Below, in pieces: positions 46,301-58,300 of a stretch of 64,000 nt of DNA (positions are counted from its first letter, which is position 1; each line of letters starts with the position of its first letter). Under the pieces are notes generated by a model, which saw only the letters and a list, made by a program, of their open reading frames with translations, was not told where the DNA came from and ran no database searches. Source of the stretch: Parapristionchus giblindavisi (lineage: Eukaryota; Nematoda; Chromadorea; Rhabditida; Diplogasteridae); NCBI GenBank assembly GCA_943737045.1, contig CALSFV010000223.1, positions 186,001-250,000 on the forward strand. Direction: 5' to 3'. The translations under genes and the position numbers were made by a program.

Positions 46301-49300
46301 TTGAATTTTTAATATCGTTTAATGTAAAAGTCTGTTTTACGTATGTTTCTTTGCGTCATGACGATCATTAAGAGAACTAGAAATGTTTAAAATATAAATT
46401 GGACACTAAAGTTAGTTATTCATTGAGTTTAGTGCCCAAACGCCCAATGGCCCAATGTACGACATTACCATAGTATTGTTGGACAATTGTTTGTAGGCAG
46501 TTAGTTCACTTATTTCGAATCCTTTTTAAAAAAATTTTTTTTCCAAAATGTGTAGAATTGCCTGAACTTTCACTTTATGTGCATTAGAAAAATAAATAAA
46601 ATGATTTGAGCTCATACGTTCATTTTAAACATCAAAACTGGTCAGATTATGGTATTTGGGAAGATGTGAGAGCAACGAAATTTTTTTTTCCTACTTATTC
46701 GTGGACATAATTAATTATAAAAACAAGAACTGCACTCGAAACTGCCTCCAAGTAGTCATTTCAGATTTAGAAAGGTAAACAAGTGGTCAGATCTTGTATT
46801 TGATAAGATGTGACATCCGTGAAATATTTTTTTCCTGCTCTTTCGTGCTTATATTTAATAATGAAAACAAGAACTGCACTCGAAACTGCCTCCAAGTAGT
46901 AATTTCAGATTTAGAAAGGAAAACAAGTGGTCAGATCTTGTATTTGATAAGATGTGACATTCGTGAAATATGTTTTTCTTACTTATTCGTGGTCATAATT
47001 AATTATAAAAACAAGAACTGCACTCGAAACTGCCTCCAAGTAGTAATTTCAGATATTCAAATATTTGTGCTTCTGAGAATGTTGATAGGCACATTTATCA
47101 ATGAATATCAAATTTTAGTGTTGAATTTACATTTTAAAAATCCATTATTCTCTTAATGATCATATGTGAAGTAATGAAACAAACTGAAATCGGGGATGTG
47201 CCTACCAACATTCTCAAAAAAATTGAATATAAGAAATTGCTTGTTGGAGGCATATTTACTCACATTCTTTTACTTTGATAATTATTTATGAGCACGAATA
47301 AGTAGAAAAATATATATTTCAATATCACATCTTTTCAAACGTCAGCTCTGATCAGTTTTGTGGCTTTAAATGACCGTATGAGTTCAAATAGTTTTTATTC
47401 TATTTTATTTTTTGTACTTGGAAATAAACTTCATCATCTTCTTCAACGACAAGTAGAAGAATTATCGATCGACCGTTGGTGCACATTTCACAATAACCAA
47501 CTTTACTGTCCAATTTAAAGTTCAAAAATTGATAGCCCTCTTAGTGATTATATTTGACATAAAGAAGCATAAGTAAATCACAGTTTTAATGCTATTATCA
47601 GTAATTATCATTGTACAACTCTAGCAACCCTTCTAGTTTTCTTCCTTCTTCTCCCTTTTTACCTTTTATAGCACGATGTGGCACACCTACCGGAGAAAAG
47701 AGTGGGAGGAGGTTTAAACTTTTAGCGCATACCGTATACAGAAAACCAAAAGCGTAGTTCGCGATCACGAAGGCATTTCCGTATAAGAAAAAATACAGAT
47801 TTGAAAAAATTCGCGCCATTCCTGAATCATGAAAAAGAACATGCTTACAGTAATTAGTAAGTATTGAAAAATCCTGATTAATGCCTGAATTTTGCAGGGA
47901 TTGTTGTTGGGTCTCACAGCGAATAGAAAGAAAAAGCGAGAGCGCAGACATGTCAGACACTTTTTGTCTGCTAATTCTGTCGCCGATCGATTTCTCTTGT
48001 TGTGTCATACCGTGTATTTCGCAATTCTTTTAAAGAATTTCTTTATATTCTTTCAATTCAATAGTCCTTCATATGCACGACCACAAACCTTTATTACAGC
48101 TCATGATAAATCTATATGAGAGGACATCTCACTGGATCGAAATACTCTTGGCACAGTATGAAAAAATGGAAAGTGAGATTTTTGCAGTTTTGTGTAGTAC
48201 TGCCCGAGAGAAGTTCACCCATGCAGGAGAGAAGTTGTGAAAATGCTTCTACGCCTCAGGGCATGACGTCATAAAAAATTAAAATTTTTGCAAACTTGCT
48301 CGTACGGCTTCATGAGTGGTACCAATCGATTCCTCGTTTAATTCTAAGACTTTTTTGACTCGGTACGTTTTTTGTTAATCTTCGGTCTTCCTTAGGAAAA
48401 ATGCAAAAAAACATTAATAAATTCAATTTTTTCGAATTTAATATATTATGCAAGTGCAAAGGGCCGTTTTTTATTCGCTCAGTTTTTTCTTATTGCAATT
48501 ACACATACGCTTGTACATACCGTTAATTTTTTAAGGGGGCCTGGTATATTGGAGAAGCAAAAAACAAGTGCAATTGAATTGTGGTGTGCTTACTGTAAAG
48601 CTGCCGAGTTTTGTGCTATTTCCCGGCTCTGGCTTCTGATTCTCGTTGTCGATGATAATTGATGTAATCATATCTACTACTTTAACACGGCTCAAGCAAT
48701 ATACTTATGACATTCCTCGGCTACAGTAACTCACATAGCACACTGAAATGAAAGAGCAGCGAGAGAGAAAGCACAAAAGCGCGCACCGAGTAGACCTCAG
48801 CATAACTTTTGCTACGGGTCTGAAAGGAATCGGGACTAAACCAAAATAAGGGAAATAAATATATGATACATTGCAAAGCTGCTTGCGCAGGGACCGTAAT
48901 TTTAGAAGACCAGCCCTCTGAAAGATAGGGTCTCAAAATCAGTCCTATCAAAAAAAATTATTGGATGCCCTGAGGGCAAATGTTGAGCTAGGACTACTGT
49001 AATTCGGGGATAAACATTACTCGCCACTACCATCATTTTAGCACTTAGAACGTTTTGTTAGCACATCTGGAAGCAGAGTTATAATTTTTATGGGGTCAAA
49101 GTTGCAACCTTGCTACAGCTTGAAATCGGAGTCGGAGCCATTCCGGATTGTTTGACTGAACAGCCCTGATGGGGTTCTCCACTCTCACAATGTTTCAGAA
49201 GAACAGGACTTTTGACTAAAGAAACAAAATTTTTCAAAAAAGTGTAATTCGATTGCGTCATCACTAAGCAATAACGAACTAATGTAAATTCACCAACACA

Positions 49301-52300
49301 TCATGGTTGTATTCCTTGTTAAATTCTGTACATTGACTCAAAAGATCATCTTGATTGCTTTCCTGGATCAAAAGTTATAAAAATATGAAAAAGTGCCCGG
49401 AGACTTGTTGCCTACACTTTATCTAGGTATGTGTTAAATTCATTTCAGTGTGATATGTGAGTTACTGTAGCCGAGGAATGCCATAAGTATATTGCTTGAG
49501 CCGTGTTAAAGTAGTAGATATGATTACATCAATTATCATCGACAACGAGAATCAGAAGCCAGAGCCGGGAAATAGCACAAACTCGGCAGCTTTACAGTAA
49601 GCACACCACAATTCAATTGCACTTGTTTTTTGCTTCTCCAATATACCAGGCCCCCTTAAAAAATTAACGGTATGTGCAAGCGTATGTGTAATTGCAATAA
49701 GAAAAAACTGAGCGAATAAAAAACGGCCCTTTGCACTTGCATAATATATTAAATTCGAAAAAATTGAATTTATTAATGTTTTTTGCATTTTTCCTAAGGA
49801 AGACCGAAGATTAACAAAAAATGTACCGAGTCAAAAAAGTCTTAGAATTGAACGAGGAATCGATTGGTACCACTCATGAAGCCGAACGAGCAAGTTTGCA
49901 AAAATTTTAATTTTTTATGACGTCATGCCCTGAGGCGTAGAAGCATTTTCACAACTTCTCTCCTGCATGGGTGAACTTCTCTCGGGCAGTACTACATAAA
50001 ACTGCAAAAATCTCACTTTCCATTTTTTCATACTGTGCCAAGCCCCAACACAAGTATGTCGATTGAGTCAGATATCCTCTCATATCACATCAGTTCACAA
50101 TAAAACTATTTCAATTTTAATCTTTATCACATTAATTAAAAACAAATCAATTCTATATTTCTTTCTCCACTTGCCTCGTCCCTTTCGTGCACTTGATCAT
50201 CCTGGAAAAAAAACTACTGTAGGGGAAAACGAGCTTTCGTAAACCACCCTATTAAATAACATGCTAACAATAAGCTGCCGAAAAATACTCTGAGCATTAG
50301 TTTATTTGCCCTTACAATGCACATTTGCCTTACGTGCCTACTACGGTGGCGAGAACCAGTCACTAGTCACTAATTATTCTCTCTCTCCAACTAGTGTGTA
50401 ATCTTTTCCACTCTCTCTGCTACTCTCCTGTCCCCTGTGGCAGCCGTGCGTTGGGGTCACGGTTGAGTAGAAATATTACTCTTTTTCTACTCTTTTTGTT
50501 TTTTCTCGGCTCTAAGTAATCAAAATATGCAAATCTATATAATTTTGGAATCTACAAATCAAGGGCTATTCTACAAGCCTAAAATTGACTGCAAAAGGAC
50601 AATTTTAAATTTCTTCAATTTTTCAAGTCATGCATTGCAGTAAATATTTTATTAAAGTAATTCGAATAACAATGAAAAATAAAAAAAAAGAAAATATAAA
50701 AATATTGATAAAGGAAATAAATTATATTATCGTTATTGAAAAAAAAAATGTTCTTTGACAGTCAATTGCAGACTTGGTAAATAGCTCTTGGCTTGTAGAT
50801 TTCAAACATATTCAGATTTACAAATTTCGAATACTTATAGCCGAGAAATCCCAAAAGGAGTAGAAAAAGAGTAGCTGAAAATAAGTCACTAATGTTGCGA
50901 TGACCTCATCACTACTAACCGTCGCGCGAGAGGACGTAAATGTGCCTCTCTCGGTTGTGTAGAGAGAGACTGTTACTACACTGACGGCAAACTCTCTCAT
51001 ATTTGAGCCATAGGTTATCTAACATGCGACAGTTAGAGACAGGTTATATCATATGTGAGACAACTTAGTTAGCGTACTCCAGTCCCCGTTACAATCTCGA
51101 GCATAGGTGGGCACGCTGGAGGAAAGGCTATGCGCAAACCGGGGAAAAGGGGAGGCAAGGCTGTGCGCATGGTTATTTTTCGCAGATTCGAGTGAAAATT
51201 TTCCAATTTTTGCGATGCAAGGCTATGCGGAAGGCCCCGATTGCAAGGCAAGGCTGTGCGCAATAATGATTTGTTTTCACTCGCCCACCTATGATCTCGA
51301 GCGAGAGAGTATTATATAACGTGTCTTTTTTGAGAGTTTGGAGTAAGCTAACCTTTCCCTATGGCTGTCCAGTTAGACAACCTATATCTGAGAGAATTTG
51401 CCGTGAGTGTAGGGCTAGTAGTGACTGTTTCCCTAGTGCCTACGCCGTAACCTCCGCCGTAAGGACAGAGGAGGTTACGGCGTAGGCACGCAAGGCAAAT
51501 GTAACGATACGTAACGAATGGTAGGACACTCATAGACTTATTTATACCGCAGCGGTATTACTTATTTATACCGTATTTAAAGTGCATGCATACTAATTCT
51601 TGTGCATCTATTAATAATATTAATTTAAATATATAGTTTTCTTTCGTCTCATTTTGGACACCACTCCTTCGTACCATTCATTCAGAGATCAAAAGAAACC
51701 GAAATGCGACTCCCCTGAATTTTGCCAATCGAGGATATTTCGAAAAAAAAGGAAAAAAATTAAACAATATTTGCTCTTTCGAAAATATCAATGCGCTAAA
51801 GTTTACTATTGATATTGTTATGTATTGCTGTCGGCCCCGATGTCGTGTATTGTAGTGTGAGTGCACAAGGGTTTACTACTTAGGGCTTTATTAGCAGACT
51901 AGGGAAATTACAGAATATACAAGGCTAGAGAAGGGCACATCTCGTGCGAGGATCAAGGGAGAACTGATCTAGACTGATAGGATATCTCTAGACATAAGTG
52001 GGCGGGGCCAGACACGAGAGAGCATTAGAGATAAAGGTAGAGTGGCGAGAGAGTGTGCGGATCAGAGAGACTGTAGTCTGATCGCGCACGTGCACGTATT
52101 TACATGATGACATATTCTAATCAATATGCATAGGGAATAGAGATGATCAATGTACATAGGGAATGGGGTATCTACACAACACCTCCCCTCTAAGATGGGA
52201 CATCTTATAAAACATGAAACAATGGCAGAACGAGAAAACTACAATAAATCAACAAGACCACTTCGTGGTAAGTCTTCTTCGTTGAATCAACATTGAGCTT

Positions 52301-55300
52301 CTTCGGAGCTTTTCTCGTTCGCGTTGATCATCTCACGTGCGATTGACGTTGCTGTTGCATCGTAGATCTCGTCAGGCTTGCCCTGGATGCTGGTGAGTGC
52401 GTCGGTGATACGGTAGATGAACGTGGCGGCGATACTGTAGTTGGTGCAGCTGCCGTCGGAACTGTCGCCATGACATCCTCATCCATGATGACCACATCAT
52501 CATCGTTCACTATCTCAGGCACACCGAATGTGTCGATCAAGATATGCATAGGTGTCTCTTCATCATAAGAATCTCAACTGATTCTTATGTACTCTTTCGT
52601 TCGTAGATTCACATAGATCTCGAACATCATTCAACCTTCCTTTTCAGTATGGTCGCCATGACCCATTTCCACTGATCAGGACCAGAGTACTTCTAGGAGT
52701 AGACAACATATCCTCTGCAGGATTTCCTTCCTATGATATCACCATTTATGATCGACCTGATTGGTCATTTACTTTATGACCTTGAAGACTTCTTCAGTCT
52801 TCATATATGTTGCATGACTATCTTCCTTAGTCTCGGCAAACATATCATCGATCATCCTTACATGATCGGTCGATGGTCATCTTCACTGTGACCTTGAAGG
52901 CCTCTTGTAGCGTCTTCCTTTATGCTGCATGACTCATTCGTAGCCTCGGCACGCATATCATCGATCATCCTTACATGATCGGTATCATCGGTCATCTTAC
53001 TCGTGACCTCTTAGACTTACATAGTCTTCATACGTGTTGCTTGACTCATCTGTCGTCTCGGCGAGCACACTATCAATCATCCTTACATGATCGACATCAT
53101 TGGCCATCTAACTCGTGACCTGTGAGACTTCCATAGTCTTCATTTGTGCTGCTCGACTATCTTCCATAGCCTTGGCCAGCACACTATCAACCATCCTTTC
53201 ATGATCGACATCGTTGGTCATCTTCATTGTGACCGTGAAGACCTCTTGAAGCATCTTCACACATGCTGTTTCACTACCATTCGTAGTTTCAGCGAACATT
53301 TCATTGATATCCGGTCTGTAGCTGTCGGCGCAGACTATCATGCAGTTGGCCGTTGAACAATCGAGCAATCCGATTTGCTTCCACACCTCATCTGACGTGA
53401 GTGAGATGCTAGCTCCCTTATCGATTTGTATTCGATTTCCTGTGCAGACGCACATTGACACTGTAGTGTTGGTATCACCTTTATCGACACGCATCATTTT
53501 GATCTCCTTCAGATCACCACTACCATCCATACACCTCAACATTCTTGCCACATTTGCTGTAGGTTGTATCCTTGTGTCTTCCTCGACCGATATCCGAGTC
53601 TCTCCTCTTGATGAGTCAGCCGTACTGCTGCTCAAACTCTCAACTACCATCTGTAGTAGCGTTATCCTCTCATTCATTGAATGAATGACCTCCTTCTGTG
53701 ATGTAATCAGCTTCTTGAGCTTTCGTACTGTCTATATAGCCATTGTACTGATTGTATTTCGAATGATGACGAAATCACAATTTCTATCGATTGGTGAGTT
53801 ACTAAGTCTCTTTCAGATTGATTTCACTCCACCATCTCTGCATCACTATCTGCTACTGTCTTGGTTAATTTCACTTGATGATGAAATTATTCAATCCACT
53901 TTCCACCGCAAGGATGCAACTACCAAATCATAATTTGGGCAGAGCCTTCGGCGTACTTCGTTCAGACACTTGCCACACCTAGTAGCTAGCCACACACAGT
54001 AGCAGTGATCAGTCCTAGCCACACACAGTAGCCTGATCAACCAATTTGCCACACCTAGTAGCCATCAGCCTCTGCCACACCTAGTAGCGCTGATCACACG
54101 ATTTGCCACACCATAGTAGCAGGCCACACCATAGTAGCACTCACAATAGTTACCACTAGCAAGCTAGCAGCATACACTTCACAACGAGACAAAGCAAAAG
54201 TAAAGTAGTTCGTATACCTTAGACGGAGATATTGTTGTCCTCGGTGAATCCTGGTCGCCAGTTGTTATGTATTGCTGTCGGCCCCGATGTCGTGTATTGT
54301 AGTGTGAGTGCACAAGGGTTTACTACTTAGGGCTTTATTAGCAGACTAGGGAAATTACAGAATATACAAGGCTAGAGAAGGGCACATCTCGTGCGAGGAT
54401 CAAGGGAGAACTGATCTAGACTGATAGGATATCTCTAGACATAAGTGGGCGGGGCCAGACACGAGAGAGCATTAGAGATAAAGGTAGAGTGGCGAGAGAG
54501 TGTGCGGATCAGAGAGACTGTAGTCTGATCGCGCACGTGCACGTATTTACATGATGACATATTCTAATCAATATGCATAGGGAATAGAGATGATCAATGT
54601 ACATAGGGAATGGGGTATCTACACAACAGATATATTGAAACGGAAGAATTGCAAATTTGTTTCGGGGAAGTATCTGCAAAAATTTATTTCGAGAAAGTAT
54701 CGAAAAAGCGAAAAACTAAAAATGCTGCCAATAGGGCAAATATTGATAAGTGGTTTACCACAATTTGTTTGCTTATTCGTTCGGGTTTTTGACCACTTGT
54801 CGTAAAAACGTTATCACGTTATTTACGTGAAAATAAGCGAAAAATAAGTGATTTTTGACAAATCTGACCAGTTTTAAAATTTTTGGTGAAATCTGACCAG
54901 TTGGCGGAGCCAAAAATTGTTGGTCTTAGCATAATGTATGAGTACTACGGGCAGTTTTTATCTTTGACTATGTTCATCATAGGTGGGCGCGGGAAAACGG
55001 AGTAATGACATGCTAAGATTTGTTTGGTAACATAGTAATAGTAATAATAATATCAGGTGATTCTGGCTCGAGCCCGTTGCATGCTGGAGAAGTGTGACTA
55101 CGCGGGTGCACGTCTGTTGCTCGAAGCCCATCACAAGGAGTTCCCTCACAAGGTGGATGGAATGGAGATACTGTCCACGGCGCTCTGGCAACAACAGGTG
55201 ATTTATATGATGTAGTTGAAACGTAGAAGTGACTGGTGTGAAAGGATTTATCTGATATAGCTGAGACTTAGAAGTGACTGGCAATCGGAGATTTTGTTAT

Positions 55301-58300
55301 TTCGAACTCGCGTAAGGTCAACACCATTGAGTAGAGGTTCACTGTCTAGAACCTATGGCTGAAACAGTGTTCCTCTAATTAGTGTTGAGTACATTTGCAT
55401 GACTTGTATATTCATTATTTGCTCTTTCAATTTACTATCTATGACTAGTCACTACAGTTTTACCTGCTGCATGTGAAACTTTGAAGTAGCTGATATGCGG
55501 GCGTAGTGGCAGCGTCGAGTATTTGACATGAGTGCATGAGTCTTTCTTAGAAAAGAGTTTTCGAGACCATCATCCAGCTAATTGCTCATGTGTTCTCTAA
55601 TGCAAGCGAAACGAGGATGTGACACTTTGCCAAGTTTTCAATAGCCAATGTCTTGTGTTGCTGTGCTGTAGTTCTCAACTTAAAGACTGATTGACAAATT
55701 ATTCAGTTGATTAATAATTATCGTTATCTCCAGGACGCTCACGCCCTATCCGCTCTGGCGACGCGTCTGACGGAGAACTCGAGTACGCGTGCCGAATCGT
55801 GGTGCGCTGCGGCCAACTCGTTCTCGCTCGCCAAACAACACTCACAAGCTGTACAATGTCTGGAGAGAGCGGTATGTTCTTGCGGCCAATTTGTCAACTA
55901 AAATTTTGTTTTTACTTTAAAAAATATTTTGTGTTTTTGGTTACGGTAGATAATAGTGAGTATTGATTCAATACTATTGACTGAACAGCTTGTCATGCAG
56001 CGAGCAATGGTTATTGAATTGGGATAAAGAAGTCAATAGTAATTGGTTGTACGCTAGGTCAGACTTTGGGTCAGACTTCAGATATTCATTTAATCTATTT
56101 AGTGATTAAAGTAAACATTTTTATTTAGATCAAACTGAATCCCCGTTTTGCCTACTCATACACGTTGCTTGGACACGAACTCGTAGACTGCGATGAGACG
56201 ATCAAGGCGGAACGAGCCTACAGGTACAGTACACCATGGGTTACGGTAGATACACCATGGGTTACGGTAGATACACCATAATTGATGGGTACTGTAAGAC
56301 CAACTGTAAGCATAGTACAGTAGATGGGATACCGTATTCATTCATCTGAAATCACAAAGAAATTTTGACCAGTTGAAAGCTAGTTTCATCATTCGTATTT
56401 ATTTCGAGACCATAGGTGGCGCGTGAGAACGAAAACTTTTTGCGTACAGCCTTGCCTTCCCATTGGGGCCTTGCGCATAGCTTTGCCTCGCAAAATTTGA
56501 GACATTTCCAGCAGAATTTGTAAAAAATAACCATTCGCACAGCCTTGCCTCCCAACTTCCCCGGTTTGCACACAGCCTTTCCCCCAGTGTGCCCACATAT
56601 GTTCGAGACCTTCATACTCCCTTGATAGCTTTTCATTAGTTGAAACATGTTCCCATTCGTGGGGCGATCGATTTGCCAATGACCGTTTTCACAACGGATC
56701 ATAAATCGGTTGGGGGTGGCGTATAGCAACCAAAGTTGCATCGTTGTTATTAGTGGGAGTATACGGTACTGTGCTACCGTAACCGTCAGGAATCGCGAAC
56801 TGACTTTTTTCAGTTCATGGGGTTCATGGTTGAAAATGGCCGAAAATGGGGTTCATGGTTGAAAATGGCCGAAGTCTAAAAATTCATGATGGCCCGCGAT
56901 CAAATACTAGTTGCCATTATATCAATAGTGAGCCAACTTTTCTCTTTATGGATACCGTAACCCGAACTCACAGCATGAAAAATTAGAACCTAATTTACAA
57001 AAATCGAAACTAGATTTGAGTAAAATTAGAAAATTTTGTGCCATAATTAGGTTCAAATTTTTATCAAATTAAGGTTCAATTTAGTCAAATTAAGCTTCAA
57101 TTTACTAAAATTAAGTTTCTTTTTTTTGTGAATTAGGAAACGTTTCCTAATAATTTCTTTCGTACAATTATTGACGAAAACATGATATAAAATTACTTAA
57201 CAATAAATACGACATGGAAATACGAGAAAACAACATTCAACAAGATGATTTTAACAACAATAATATAAATCGAGAGTCTTGAGTCTAATTTTATCTTCAT
57301 TCCATCTTCACAGTTCTCGTTGGGGGAGCAGAGTAGACGTGTCTTGGGCTCTTCGCGCGTATGTCTGCAATATGAATATTGAAAGATGATCTTTGATCCT
57401 TATTACTCAGTATAGAAACGGAGTCAGGTCGTATTCATAGATGTTACACGCTGGGGGGAATGCTGTGCTTCAATATCCGAATATTCCAAATGGCCAGTTA
57501 TGTGTCAAAATATAGTGTATTATCATATACCACCTACGTTATTCTCTGCGATGGTTTGAGGCATAGATGGGCATGCTGGTGGAAAGGCTGTGCGCAAGCC
57601 TGGCAGGGGAAAGGCAAGGGAGTGGGCGAGAAAGGTAAATGTAACGACGCATTACACTACCCAGTTGCGGTATAGTGACTTATACATTCTATCGTTTCTC
57701 CCAATATTAAATATTTACAGTTGATAATAACTTATAATACTTACTATTCTCCAAGGCAGTATAATCATTCACACAATCTAACAACTTCTCATCTTCTGAA
57801 TATTTAAATGACCCAAGCATTATCATCTCACGAGGATATCACGAACAGATACTGTAAAATGTACACCATTCCGCCTACTCATCGAGTATCCATTCTAATA
57901 AAAACAATAAAAAAATATATAGATAATGTCATAATGATTATAAATACCTAGTCTTTTTCCACCATGAGATGAGAAGATCTTTCACTGATTTAGATATAAT
58001 CCATGTGAATAGAGAGTCGAAGGGACGCGAGTGTTACAAACTTCTTATACCAACGACATTATTGTTCAGTTGATGATTTTGTGAATCTAAACATTCCTTC
58101 GTTTATCAAACAAGCCAATCAAAACGAGAAAAACTCAATACTCAATACGTCCGATCATGATAAAGAAATAAAAGGAGAGATTTCAGTAGATAATAAATAA
58201 TATACCTGAATACGCTAGCTTCACGAGACTTGAAATGATTCATTAATAATGTAATCGATAGTGGCTATATTCACAATAGGAATACCCGTACCCTAGTAGA

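Larger units (their letters stand above)
51816..54628 (-). mobile_element. Short LTR retrotransposon nested in copy 2
   Basis: Two 366-bp direct LTRs (51816-52181, 54263-54628) begin TG and end CA on the plus strand. They are flanked by the 5-bp duplication GATAT (51811-51815 and 54629-54633); copy 1 has a near-matching empty site at about 26515. On the minus strand a TGGCGACCAGGATTC primer-binding-like site follows the 5' LTR after 2 bases, and an AGAGGGGAGG purine tract precedes the 3' LTR. The 2.08-kb interior is too short for gag-pol; no reverse transcriptase or integrase is seen, so it is non-autonomous or deleted. Confidence 0.95.
45941..54940. mobile_element. 4.2-kb CATA/TATG-ended element, copy 2, expanded to 9.0 kb
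   Basis: Same ends and body as 22607-26838, same orientation, with only scattered base differences. Flanked by a different exact 8-bp duplication, AGTACTAC (45933-45940 and 54941-54948), so it is an independent insertion. It is interrupted by a foldback (48117-50082) and an LTR retrotransposon (51816-54628), and also carries the 192-bp element inherited from before copying. It fills mat-1 intron 13. Confidence 0.95.
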
